A stretch of DNA of 64,000 bases from contig NZ_JAJJMN010000002.1 in NCBI RefSeq assembly GCF_020905335.1, positions 1,345,127 to 1,409,126 on the forward strand. Reading direction: 5' to 3'. Below the pieces are notes generated by a model. The model had not been told where the DNA came from, did no database searches, and was given only the letters and a program-made list of their open reading frames with translations. The position numbers were made by a program, and so were the translations under genes. This DNA is from Flavobacterium lipolyticum (GTDB lineage: Bacteria > Bacteroidota > Bacteroidia > Flavobacteriales > Flavobacteriaceae). How positions within the stretch are numbered: the first letter of the stretch is position 1; each line of letters begins with the position of its first letter. Positions 31,482 to 40,576 of this stretch are shown piece by piece.

Positions 31482-31518
31482 AGCAAGTCAAAAAAAACTT
31501 GCTTTGAGTTTTTTTTAT
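31482..31518 (+). terminator. Terminator of the flippase-GT4-GT2 operon
   Basis: Seven-bp stem AGCAAGT/ACTTGCT (31482-31488, 31497-31503) with an A-rich loop, followed by TTGAG and a run of eight T. It lies 25 bases after the stop codon. Confidence 0.7.
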
Positions 31519-31664
31519 TAGAGAAATGTGTTAATTACAAACAGTTAAAGATTATTTTTTATCATGTTTTTTTACATAATATATATATAAGAATGCAAGG
31601 TATAATAATACATCTATTTATTTAACCGCTAATAATAAATATACCATTAGAAAACTATGTTTTT

Positions 31665-31985
31665 TTACAAGTCGTTTACAAAACTTTGCATTAACTGTAA
31701 AATACGTGCAAATTCACCTTCAGATTCAAATGTGCCATTTTTTAATAAATGATTTTCATATTCTTGTGCAAGATCGTAGCTTTTTTCAAGACCTAAAATA
31801 GATATTTTATGTTTTAATTTATGAATAACCTCTGAGGCAAGTTTGTAATTCTTGCTTTCGATACTTTTATAGTATGCGGTTATTTCAAGCGGAAGTTCTT
31901 TTTTAATAATAGTAATAATTTTTTGCTTAAACTCATCGTCTTCTGCACAAAGTTGGTCAATATAATTTAAATTAGGCTCCTCCAT
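31665..31985 (-). CDS. Histidine phosphotransfer (Hpt) protein
   Basis: Stand-alone Hpt domain of 106 residues, a cytoplasmic phosphorelay intermediate. The phospho-accepting residue should be H55 in VIHKLKHKISILGL; the glycine after the conserved lysine is replaced by histidine, which is unusual. Start: ATG 31985 (MEEPNLNYI) overlaps the kinase stop by 14 bases; a longer reading from 32039 would overlap by 68 bases and add no family sequence. It is the last gene of the kinase-FIST operon. A separate Hpt implies a multi-step relay in which a receiver passes phosphate to Hpt and on to another receiver. The nearest receivers are the one on the GT2 enzyme and the CheY-like protein at 37433. Confidence 0.85.
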   Translation of the reverse strand: MEEPNLNYIDQLCAEDDEFKQKIITIIKKELPLEITAYYKSIESKNYKLASEVIHKLKHKISILGLEKSYDLAQEYENHLLKNGTFESEGEFARILQLMQSFVNDL

Positions 31986-33012
31986 AGTTTTTAGGTAAGG
32001 TAAAATAAAATGTTGTTCCAATGTTTTCTTTACTTTCAAGCCGGATCGAACCTTTATAGTACTCTATAATTTTGTTAACTATAGAAAGCCCTACTCCTGA
32101 ATTTTGATTGTTATTTTCTAATTTCGTGAATATTTTAAAAATTTTGCCGTGGTATTTTTCAGCAATCCCTACCCCATTGTCTTTGATATAAAATTCAAAA
32201 TCCTGCTCTTTTTCTGTACAGCCAATTTCAATTTGACCTTGAGCCTTATTGTTATAGTGAATACTATTTTCAATTAAATTTTGCATTAATTGCTTGAATC
32301 GCCAGCTATTTCCCTTTATTTTTGGTAAATCATTAATTATTGAAATTTTAATATTTTTCGGAGTATGAATTTCTCTCTTAATTTCGTCAATCACCAGATT
32401 AAAGTCAATTAACCTTTCTTCTGATTCTACTTTGTCTACAGTAGAATAATCTAAAATTCCTTTGATGAGCAAATCCATTTTTTCCACATTAAGTAATACC
32501 TGATTAAGCGAACTTAAACAACTTTGCCTCATTAGGTCTTTATTATCCTCAAGAACCCAATTAATAAGAGTATCTATATTCCTGAGTGGCGCTTTTAAAT
32601 CGTGAGAAACTACATGAGCATACTCGTTAAGTTCTCTATTTTGGTTCTCTAAACTTAACAACAATTCTTCTCTTTGCTTGTTCATTGCCACAATTTCTAT
32701 GGATTGCTTTTTTAAGAAATCAGACTGATTAAAATCTTTTTCATTACCCAATTTTTCGGCATCCAAATTCATAGAATTTAAAATCTCTGTCAAATTTGAA
32801 TTTATTTCTTTTAAACTATTAGCTTCCTCTCGCAGTTTTTTATTGGCTTCAAAAAGCTCATCGGAACTAATTTTCATCGCACGTTGAAACATACTCATCT
32901 GATCCTCATGATTATCATAAGATTCATTGACTGCCTGCAAAAAATACTTTAAATCTTTTAAATGCTCAGGGTTTATAAATTTGACAATTTGCCTTTTTAG
33001 TAGCGTATTCAT
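31972..33012 (-). CDS. Soluble sensor histidine kinase
   Basis: 346 residues, no membrane segment. A long coiled-coil region (about 50-130) leads to the dimerisation/phospho-accepting helix with H137 in VVSHDLKAPLRN, followed by a HATPase_c domain (N box LMQNLIENSIHYNN, G1 KDNGVGIA, G2 GVGLSIV). No recognisable sensor domain is present, so input probably comes from the FIST protein encoded just before it, with which it shares a TAATG stop/start. The kinase core is closely similar to that of the HNOBA/PAS kinase two genes upstream, suggesting duplication within the operon. It lacks a receiver, so phosphate must go to a separate one. Confidence 0.88.
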   Translation of the reverse strand: MNTLLKRQIVKFINPEHLKDLKYFLQAVNESYDNHEDQMSMFQRAMKISSDELFEANKKLREEANSLKEINSNLTEILNSMNLDAEKLGNEKDFNQSDFLKKQSIEIVAMNKQREELLLSLENQNRELNEYAHVVSHDLKAPLRNIDTLINWVLEDNKDLMRQSCLSSLNQVLLNVEKMDLLIKGILDYSTVDKVESEERLIDFNLVIDEIKREIHTPKNIKISIINDLPKIKGNSWRFKQLMQNLIENSIHYNNKAQGQIEIGCTEKEQDFEFYIKDNGVGIAEKYHGKIFKIFTKLENNNQNSGVGLSIVNKIIEYYKGSIRLESKENIGTTFYFTLPKNYGGA

Positions 33013-34145
33013 TATTCACTGATTAGAGTTAAAGTCATTGTTTGGTTATGCAACTCGCAAAAAGTATTATCGCTAAATGGAGCCATTTCGCCATAAGAGT
33101 AAAACCCAGTAATCGCTACTTTATTTCCTATTATTTCCTGAACGTGCTCTATTTCCTCTTCAACCCTTTGATTCATAACTAATTTTCTTCCCACACAACT
33201 TACTAGTAAAGCAAGTTGTGGATGATTCTTTCTATTTTTCATTGCTAAAATGGCCGCTTGAGATGCTCCCTCTGCGATAGCATCTACTGAAGCCATCATG
33301 AGCTGTACTTTGGCATTCTCGGGCGCATCTCCAGCTAAAATCATGGACTGATCATCATTATTAATATTTAAAATGGTACGAACAACAGCTTGCAATTTGC
33401 CTTCAGGAGTAACGTTTAAAGGGTACAACAAAGAAGCTTGCGGCAACTGATTGGCTTTGTCTCCTAAGTATTTTTTATACAAATCCAAAGCAGGTTGTCC
33501 ATCTATCTCATACAATACATTGGCTTCTGATCGGGTAATAATTCTTTCGGGACCAAAAGAGCTCCATCCTCCAAAACTCGAAAACGAAATTTCTAAAGTC
33601 TCGCCATAAAATCCAATTAAAACAACTTCTCCTTCTTTTGGATTTTCTTTGTAAGAAGCCAACGTTTTCTCAAATTTCGCGTCATCTCCACACATACCGC
33701 CCGAGATAGAAACTTTATTTTGAATACAATTTTCAAACCCCTCAATAAGCGAACTTCCGTTTACGAAACTTCCTTCTGAAAGTACAAATAAATGCTTTAA
33801 ATTTTTTTTCGGTATCTGTTGATAAAGAGAATCCCCTAAAGTATTCGCATTTTTTTTGTAATTAAAAATATTATCCGTTCTAATTTCAAAGCTGCTTTTT
33901 TCAAACTCTATAGCAGTAACTACGATAGAATCATCAAATACATTTGCATCGATAATTTCGCCTGCTGTAGAACCAAATACCAGATGTTCGTAAGGAAACT
34001 CCTTTCTAATCGCTTCAATGACTTCCAGACGTTCTAATTGCATTCTGTTTCCGAAAACAAGTACAAGTGGATTTTTTAATTCCCCTTCCTTTTTCAGATA
34101 CTCCCAATTTTTATTCTTTTTTTTATACGCTTGAATTATTTTCAT
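33012..34145 (-). CDS. FIST-domain sensor protein (NosP-like candidate)
   Basis: 377-residue cytoplasmic FIST sensor. The FIST N domain (about 25-215) includes LVFGSTAGEI and SISGGMCGD. The FIST C domain (about 215-375) ends with YSYGEMAPFSDNTFCELHNQTM, the family signature. FIST proteins bind small ligands. One branch, NosP of Pseudomonas and relatives, binds haem and nitric oxide and regulates a co-transcribed histidine kinase and biofilm formation. Here the gene lies between two kinases: 5 bases after the HNOBA/PAS kinase and overlapping the next kinase by the TAATG junction. The gene order matches NosP-kinase pairs, but whether this protein binds haem, NO or another ligand such as an amino acid cannot be decided from sequence. 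Confidence 0.88.
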   Translation of the reverse strand: MKIIQAYKKKNKNWEYLKKEGELKNPLVLVFGNRMQLERLEVIEAIRKEFPYEHLVFGSTAGEIIDANVFDDSIVVTAIEFEKSSFEIRTDNIFNYKKNANTLGDSLYQQIPKKNLKHLFVLSEGSFVNGSSLIEGFENCIQNKVSISGGMCGDDAKFEKTLASYKENPKEGEVVLIGFYGETLEISFSSFGGWSSFGPERIITRSEANVLYEIDGQPALDLYKKYLGDKANQLPQASLLYPLNVTPEGKLQAVVRTILNINNDDQSMILAGDAPENAKVQLMMASVDAIAEGASQAAILAMKNRKNHPQLALLVSCVGRKLVMNQRVEEEIEHVQEIIGNKVAITGFYSYGEMAPFSDNTFCELHNQTMTLTLISE

Positions 34146-34150
34146 AGTTT

Positions 34151-37147
34151 CTATTTTGGTAATTTAATAAAGAAGGTTGTACCTTTAGTAAGTTCACTTT
34201 CAATCCAAATTTTTCCGTTGTAATTTTTGACTATTTTTTTTACAATAGACAATCCAATACCTGTTGATCTTTTATTAGAACTAAAAGATTGAAACATTTT
34301 AAAAATTTTTTCCTGATTCTTCAGAGCAATACCGGGTCCATTGTCTTTAATTGCAAAAACATAGTGCTTTTTTTCCTCTTCCCAACTTATTTCAATAATT
34401 CCCAGAGGCTTGTCAATATAATTTACCGCGTTGCTTATAATATTTAAAAACAATTGTTGCATTCTAAATCGTTCTGCCTTAATTGTTGGCAGTTCATTTT
34501 TTACCAAAACCTGAATGTTTTTTGGTATATGAATAATATCAATTATTTTACTTATTTCAAGATTCAAATTGATGCTTTCAGTAATCATTTCTATATCATC
34601 TACTTTAGAATATGTTAGAATTCCTTCAATCAAATGATCCATTTTCTCCACTTTGTCTTCTATCATATTGAGATATTTAACTGTTTGTGCATTAAACTCT
34701 TTATCACTGTCCTCTTTGATCCATGTAACCAGAGAATGTATACTTTGCAGCGGTGACTTTAAATCATGTGATACAATTTGAGCATAATCATTGAGCTGCT
34801 CATTCTGTTTTTCTAATTTTTTAAGCAACTCCTCTTTTTGTAATTCCAGGTTTTTTTGTTTAGTTATGTCTAGATGTATTCCTATTGAACCAATTACTTC
34901 ACCATTGACATTGTAATTGGGCGCACCACTAATTAGCCAATGCCTTGTTTCTCCTTTCTTATTAATAGAGGCTACTTCATAAGAATCTGACTTCCCATTA
35001 ATACGCTCTTTATTTTTAAAAGTAACTAATTTTTTATCTTCAGGATGCAGCAAAATTTCAGATGCTTTGTTGCCTAACAAATCAATCAAAGAAAAACCGC
35101 TCATATCACAAAAGCACTGATTAGCCAATTGTATTATATCATCCTTATCTACTTCCAATAAACCCATATTCATATTGGCAATAATATTTCGATATTTTTC
35201 TTTTTCTGCTTCCAGGCTTTCTTTATACTTTTTTTTAATTGTAATGTCTTCAAAGCTCCATAAATGACCGTCATTTTTGTTCCCTTTAGATATAGTAATA
35301 AAGCTTCTTTCATACACGCGTCCATCGGCCAGTTCAATTTCTTCAGAAAATACATTTTTTTTGTTTCTTAAAATTTCTTCAACTCTTTCAATAAACTCAT
35401 CTGGTCTTTTAAAAAAGTATTTATTTTCCTCAGTGGCCATTTTTGAATCAAAACCTATCATCTCTTCTGGTTCTCCTTTAAAATCAAATAAATCACAAAA
35501 GCGTTTATTGGCAATTAGAACCTTTCTATCCTCATCTTCTAATAAAATACCAGATTGAAGATTGGTAATTAACGAAGTCAAACGATTCTCAGAATCTATA
35601 AGCTGTTGATTGAATTCTTTTTCCTGACTTATATTTTCTTCAATAGCAAAATACTTAATCACTTCTCCGTGTTTGTTATGCAGTGCCTGTCCCTGCACTC
35701 TAACCCAATATTTTTCTTTAAATTTTGTATAATTTAAGATTTCACAAGTGAAAGGAAGTCCTTGTTTTATTTGATTTTTTAAATAGGTAATGGTGTCTGG
35801 ATTAGTTGCTTCTCCTTGCAATAAATGACCTGGACTCTGACCAATCAATTCTTCCTTAGAATAACCAGTCATTTTGGTAAAACTACTATTGATCCACTCT
35901 ATTTTACCTGACTTGTCACAAATAATGACTGCACTTATATTTTTATCAGCTATCGAGGACAGTAATAAAAGTTGTTCTTCTTTTTGCTTGACTTCTGAAA
36001 TATCCTCAATCATTGCAAAATATTGAATCACTTTTTTGGAGGGATCTAGAATGGGCTGTCCGACCGTTTTAGACCAAAAAGTACTTCCATTTTTTCTAGC
36101 ATGCAAAATTTCTACCTCAAAAGCATTTCCATCGTAAAAAGCACTGATCATTCTACGGATTTCCTCTTTATCCGATAAAGGATCTGAACCTACCTCTAAA
36201 GGTGTTTTACCAATAATTTCATCTTTCTCATATCCTGTCAATTTAAGATAAGCATCATTACACCAAAATATCTTTCCATCCGGATATGTAAATAAAATGC
36301 CATTTTTATTTGTTTTTGCTACCATGGACAGCTTATTTAGCTCCTCATGATTTCTTTTTTGTTCTGTAATATCACGTCCATAGATCTTCACATAGTACTG
36401 TTCCTGCATACTTTTACAAACAAAGGAGTAACACTTACCATTACTCTCCGCTTCAAACATCCATCTTTTTTTTGTTTTATCTATTTTATGGACGATGAAC
36501 TTGAAAAAATCCTTAATTTCATAATTAATTCCATGGTATGTAAGTCTTTTTAAATTCTGAGTTGCTGGATTCATTTTTAATAAATGCCCCTCAAAATCAA
36601 TCCGAATTAATAGATCCTGATTTTGAGTAGGAAATAGTTCTCTATCATCAATTTCCTTATTGTCCACTTTTAATTCATTTTCCTCGTGATGTATTATAGT
36701 CAAAGACTTTTGTAATGCGGCATCAGACTTATCACGATTGTACATTAAATCAAATAAATCTAATGATGCATCGTGCTGAGCAAAATCATAAAGAGAGAGT
36801 TTTTTTTCTTCAAAATTTTTATCAGAAGTAAGCCAATTACTGCCTAAAAACAAATAGCCATTACCATATTTTTCAAATTGCCCTCGGAGCAAGATTTCAT
36901 TCCTGAGTGATTTGATTATGACCAATTGATTTGTGATCTTATAAAAGTTGTCACTGTTTAGCTCTTCCAAAAATGGTTTGGTGATGGCAAATGAATACAA
37001 AAAATAGTCATTGCTTTTTAAGTCAGGAAGAATTTTGATTAAACTTCTACCTCTATCTTGGATAAGTAAGTTTTGATCGAGCAGAACATAAAAAGGGAAA
37101 AACCTATTGAATGTCTCACTATCAAAATGAAATTGAGAATTTTCCAT
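34151..37147 (-). CDS. HNOBA / multi-PAS histidine kinase
   Basis: 998-residue soluble kinase. Residues about 8-110 look like an HNOBA domain (FNRFFPFYVLLDQNLLI, RGRSLIKILPDL, LLRGQFEKYGNGYLFLG). About five PAS-type domains follow (roughly 175-265, 270-385, 395-510, 520-635, 645-765; ILFTYPDGKIFWCNDAYLKL, IICDKSGKIEWINSSFTKM). Next come HisKA with H794 in VSHDLKSPL and HATPase_c (KDNGPGIA, STGIGLSIV). There is no membrane segment or receiver. HNOBA domains normally work with haem NO-binding (H-NOX) proteins; none is encoded here, but a FIST protein follows five bases later. The gene has a rare, near-perfect Shine-Dalgarno sequence. As first gene of the operon it is probably the main input of the relay. 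Confidence 0.85.
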   Translation of the reverse strand: MENSQFHFDSETFNRFFPFYVLLDQNLLIQDRGRSLIKILPDLKSNDYFLYSFAITKPFLEELNSDNFYKITNQLVIIKSLRNEILLRGQFEKYGNGYLFLGSNWLTSDKNFEEKKLSLYDFAQHDASLDLFDLMYNRDKSDAALQKSLTIIHHEENELKVDNKEIDDRELFPTQNQDLLIRIDFEGHLLKMNPATQNLKRLTYHGINYEIKDFFKFIVHKIDKTKKRWMFEAESNGKCYSFVCKSMQEQYYVKIYGRDITEQKRNHEELNKLSMVAKTNKNGILFTYPDGKIFWCNDAYLKLTGYEKDEIIGKTPLEVGSDPLSDKEEIRRMISAFYDGNAFEVEILHARKNGSTFWSKTVGQPILDPSKKVIQYFAMIEDISEVKQKEEQLLLLSSIADKNISAVIICDKSGKIEWINSSFTKMTGYSKEELIGQSPGHLLQGEATNPDTITYLKNQIKQGLPFTCEILNYTKFKEKYWVRVQGQALHNKHGEVIKYFAIEENISQEKEFNQQLIDSENRLTSLITNLQSGILLEDEDRKVLIANKRFCDLFDFKGEPEEMIGFDSKMATEENKYFFKRPDEFIERVEEILRNKKNVFSEEIELADGRVYERSFITISKGNKNDGHLWSFEDITIKKKYKESLEAEKEKYRNIIANMNMGLLEVDKDDIIQLANQCFCDMSGFSLIDLLGNKASEILLHPEDKKLVTFKNKERINGKSDSYEVASINKKGETRHWLISGAPNYNVNGEVIGSIGIHLDITKQKNLELQKEELLKKLEKQNEQLNDYAQIVSHDLKSPLQSIHSLVTWIKEDSDKEFNAQTVKYLNMIEDKVEKMDHLIEGILTYSKVDDIEMITESINLNLEISKIIDIIHIPKNIQVLVKNELPTIKAERFRMQQLFLNIISNAVNYIDKPLGIIEISWEEEKKHYVFAIKDNGPGIALKNQEKIFKMFQSFSSNKRSTGIGLSIVKKIVKNYNGKIWIESELTKGTTFFIKLPK

Positions 37148-37153
37148 ACCTCT

Positions 37154-37162
37154 ACCTCCTTT
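37154..37162 (-). promoter_or_regulatory. Strong Shine-Dalgarno sequence, unusual for this phylum
   Basis: AAAGGAGGT on the coding strand, six bases before the ATG at 37147. Bacteroidota ribosomes hide their anti-SD and most genes, including every neighbour I inspected here, lack such a site. It fixes the start of the HNOBA/PAS kinase. Confidence 0.85.
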
Positions 37163-37432
37163 AATTTTAAAATTTTATTTGTACATAATCTAATCCTCGC
37201 AACACTATCCTATTTGGAATGTTTTTAACACCAGAAAACAGCTAAGCCAACTACTAAAACGACCTCAAATTCTAATTACTCGTTTTTACCAGAATTGTAC
37301 TTCAGGAGTGCTATTTTTATTAAAATATTAAATATTTAAATTTCAAATCGTTTTCAATTAAAAAAAAGCAGATTAACAAAAAACGTTATTTTTTTTTCTA
37401 TAAGACTAAATTTAAAAAATCGTGATATTTTT

Positions 37433-37846
37433 TTACTGCGAAATTAATTCATTTGTACTCCAATAATCAAGTAGTTTTTTTATTCTATCTACATAATCCT
37501 CATATTTAAGTGGTTTTAAAACATAGCCCGCAATACCTATTTTATAACACTCCATAACATCCCTATGATTGTTAGAAGTCGTTAAGATAATTGCTGGTAT
37601 GTATTTTAACACATCATCCGCTTTTAAGATAGTCAAAAACTCGATTCCGTTTAATTTAGGCATATTGAGGTCTAAAACAATAATATCCGGAATTATTTCT
37701 TTCATTTTCAATACATTAACCGCTTCCTCACCATTATCTGCTTCGATGATTCGATGATTGAGTTCTAAACTTTTTAGCACTCTATTGAATTTCATCACTT
37801 CAATTACATCATCTTCTATTAATAGTATATTTAATGATTTTGCCAT
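37433..37846 (-). CDS. Single-domain CheY-like response regulator
   Basis: 137 residues, receiver domain only, of the Rcp1-like type often paired with soluble PAS/GAF kinases. Acidic pocket E11-D12-D13, phosphorylation site D59 in IIVLDLNMPKLNG, switch T in ILTTSNN, K in VLKPL. No output domain, so it acts by phosphate transfer or protein contact. It lies 285 bases upstream of the kinase-FIST-Hpt operon on the same strand, with its own possible promoter (37888-37895). With the Hpt protein it could form the middle of a kinase to receiver to Hpt to receiver-GT2 relay; that order is inference. Confidence 0.92.
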   Translation of the reverse strand: MAKSLNILLIEDDVIEVMKFNRVLKSLELNHRIIEADNGEEAVNVLKMKEIIPDIIVLDLNMPKLNGIEFLTILKADDVLKYIPAIILTTSNNHRDVMECYKIGIAGYVLKPLKYEDYVDRIKKLLDYWSTNELISQ

Positions 37847-38484
37847 TTTTCTTATTATTTAAATTTTAATGCATACTTATTCAATTTCAAATGTATTTCA
37901 TTAACGTAAGAGTAAAGATTCTTTTTCGTCAAATCATAACAAAGTGTAGACAACTGGAAAAAAAGTGTCGGTGAATAGTATTTATGCAGGTAATCCATTA
38001 TAAAAATAAAATTAAAACAATTTTAAACCTCAATATTTTTTCGCACTCAATAGTGATTGAATATCATTTTTGAAATTTTATAAGTACCAAAACCGATATT
38101 AATTATAACAAGTTAGAATATCAAACAAGATCTTTTTGTGAACTCGTCTAAAATATTGTTCCATTATTGCAGCAACTTCCAGAATTACGTTGCCATTTTT
38201 TGTTGACTTTTTCTTTACAAAAATCAATTTTGAAATCGCCTACCTTTTCAAAAAAAACTTCCTAAGTACCAAAAATATGACACCCCTTTTTTTCCAAAAT
38301 CCCTAAGTTTTTATGCCAATTAAAATCAGTAAAGGTGATGTAATTCTAGTGAAGTGCTATTTTTCTACTACAAAAACATTTTCTATTCTACTTTCATTAA
38401 AGAAAAAAACATAAATGCTTATTATAGACGCATAAAACGTTGCGACAAAAATTCCATCCTAATCTTTTATGATCTGTATAGAAT
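37847..38484. other. 638-bp intergenic stretch without a gene
   Basis: AT-rich. Apart from the possible -7 box at 37888-37895 I see no gene or RNA. The part at 38156-38235 resembles 21380-21445 downstream of the hydrolase gene (TGTTCCA, ACTTCCA, a TTGC block, then TTTTTTGTT), perhaps remains of one shared repeat. Confidence 0.5.
37888..37895 (-). promoter_or_regulatory. Possible -7 box of CheY-like gene
   Basis: CAAATGTA on the plus strand reads TACATTTG leftward, an exact TAnnTTTG box about 40 bases before the ATG. No TTG at standard spacing was found. Confidence 0.4.
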
Positions 38485-39699
38485 TTAGCAGTTGTACTCT
38501 TTGGGTAAAGTAAAACAAAAACAAGCACCTTTTTTATTGGCTTCTCTATTCTTCAAATAGATAGTACCTCCTACTCTATCTATTATGGCTTTTATTGTTG
38601 ACAAGCCAATACCGGCATTCTTCTCATATTTTGAACTAACCGTTTCAAATAATTCAAATACTTTTTCCCAGTATTCTTCTGGTATGCCTGGTCCATCATC
38701 TTCATAGACAAAAAAACAACTAGTTTCATTTTCTGTTAGTGATATCCAAACATTACATTCCTGTTTATCAGTATGTTTTACTGTATTTGATAAAAGATTT
38801 TGAATAATTTGAACAAAACCTATTTTTGAATGCCTTATTATGGTATTACAATTCCTATAGTGAATATAAGTTGGAACATATAAAGCACCATTATCAACTA
38901 TATATTGAATAATACTTTCGACATTAAAATCTTCAAAATGAATTTGATCGTTACTAACTTTCGTATATTCTAAAATGCCATTAATCAAGAAATCCATGTA
39001 TTCATTTCTAGAATAAATCAAATCAATCCAGGCCTCTATCTCTGTGTTTTTGATGAGTGTATTATAATCTTCTTTTATAAAAATTAATAACGAATTTACA
39101 CCTCGAATTGGAACTTTTAAATCATGACTAAGACGATGAGCAAATTGGCTCAACCGTATATTTTTTTTCATAATCTCATCATTCAAATCTTCCAAAAATT
39201 TATTTTTTTTATGAAGTTCAAATAGAGAAATCACTTGGTTTGCCAATGCCTTTAATGATTCTTGCTGACTATATGTAAGACCTTCTCTTGGTTTGCTATC
39301 AATAACACAGAGAGTACCTAATGAATAACCGTCCTTGGTGTTTAAAGGAGCACCTGCATAAAATATTACGTTCGGAGCATTTATACTTAATGGATTATCA
39401 TGAAATCTTTGGTCTTTAGAGGCATCTGGAATAATAAAAAGTTCATTAGGCGTATTTATTGCATGTGCACAAAAAGCAAAATCTCTCGGTGTTTCGGTTA
39501 CATCTAAACCATGATGTGATTTGAACCATTGTCGATTCTGATCTATTAATGTTACCAATGCAATAGGGGCGTCACAAATTTGGGCCGCTATTTTGGTTAA
39601 GGAATCATACTCTTCTTCTGGGAGGGTATCTAGTATATTATAACTGCTTAATGCTTCGAATCTAAAAGCTTCATTTTTAGGAACTTCAGGTTTATACAT
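38485..39699 (-). CDS. GAF-domain histidine kinase
   Basis: 404-residue soluble kinase. The GAF domain (about 25-165) has FCAHAINTPNELFIIPDAS and AGAPLNTKDGYSLGTLCVID. HisKA carries the histidine in FAHRLSHDLKVPIRG, and HATPase_c has EDDGPGIP and GIGLSTIKAI. Start: I chose ATG 39699 (MYKPEVPKNEAFRFEAL), the normal beginning of this GAF-kinase group; a reading from 39786 adds a hydrophobic 29-residue lead that looks untranslated. It lies 638 bases upstream of the CheY-like gene on the same strand and may be one of its phosphodonors. It has no receiver or membrane part. Ligand unknown. Confidence 0.85.
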   Translation of the reverse strand: MYKPEVPKNEAFRFEALSSYNILDTLPEEEYDSLTKIAAQICDAPIALVTLIDQNRQWFKSHHGLDVTETPRDFAFCAHAINTPNELFIIPDASKDQRFHDNPLSINAPNVIFYAGAPLNTKDGYSLGTLCVIDSKPREGLTYSQQESLKALANQVISLFELHKKNKFLEDLNDEIMKKNIRLSQFAHRLSHDLKVPIRGVNSLLIFIKEDYNTLIKNTEIEAWIDLIYSRNEYMDFLINGILEYTKVSNDQIHFEDFNVESIIQYIVDNGALYVPTYIHYRNCNTIIRHSKIGFVQIIQNLLSNTVKHTDKQECNVWISLTENETSCFFVYEDDGPGIPEEYWEKVFELFETVSSKYEKNAGIGLSTIKAIIDRVGGTIYLKNREANKKGACFCFTLPKEYNC

Positions 39700-39867
39700 A
39701 TTAGACAGATTTTTATTTTCAAGTAAAACTAAAACATATCCTATTTTTTTTATAAAAATAAGAAAAGTTTTAAATAATTTTGACATTCCTAAAGTTAAAA
39801 TCCGATGTTTTAATAAGATTCTGTCACATCCGCAATATAAATCTAAGAAAAATCAGAGGTCCGAAAA

Positions 39868-40370
39868 TTATGCAGCCAATTTGCAAAATGATTTAAACAT
39901 AATTTTTTCAGGCTTAAACATCTGATTCTTTCTCAACATATGTATAACCTCGATCCCACCCAAGGTTCTTTTCGCAGATTCAAAATTTTTGAAACCCAAA
40001 CCATTTTGTACCCTCCATTTTATAAAACGATAGTCCTACTCGACGATATTATTGAGATATTTTACACTGTCGAATCTTAATCTTTGTGAATGAGCGTTTG
40101 TTATAAACTTTGATAGCGGCAGTATTACAATCACTTTTATCAATGTTTATTACTCTGGTTTGTAGTTATGACTAATTGCTTTAATTAGAAACAACTGAGT
40201 ACTCATTCTCTGTCTTTTTCTGGTCAAAAGAAAATCTACTGTATGGCCAAATTTATCTACCAGTACAATATAAATAACACCAGATATCTTTCAGTTTGAT
40301 ATAGATTTTATAGATTTGTCTCTACCATTAGGCTAATGTGTGTTCTTAGAAATAAAAAAATATTTAACCA
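39868..40370 (-). pseudogene. IS6-family transposase remnant
   Basis: Leftward translation in several frames gives YIKLKDIWCYLYCTG, VDKFGHTVDFLLTRKRQRM, INIDKSDCNTAAIKVYNKR, FIKW-like FYKMEGTKWFGF, then FKSFCKLAA and a stop at 39868. This is the C-terminal two thirds of an IS6-family DDE transposase. At least four frame shifts or stops make it dead. No terminal repeats were identified. It separates the signalling block from the Crp region. Confidence 0.85.
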
Positions 40371-40576
40371 GACTATCTTAAATTGACTAGCCAAATTGCA
40401 CGAAAAAAGGATTAAATCTTTAAATGATGAATAATTCAGGTACAAAAAAGAATAAAATAATAAATCTTGAACCTAAAGAACTGAAAACGAGTTATCAATT
40501 AAGATTTTATAATTAACGTTTGTTTAGTTACACATATATTAGACGGAAGTAAAAAAATAATAAAGAATAAAAATTA

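Noticed and set aside
31986..32039. Longer N-terminus for the Hpt protein
   Set aside because: It would overlap the kinase gene by 68 bases and adds non-conserved sequence; ATG 31985 fits better.
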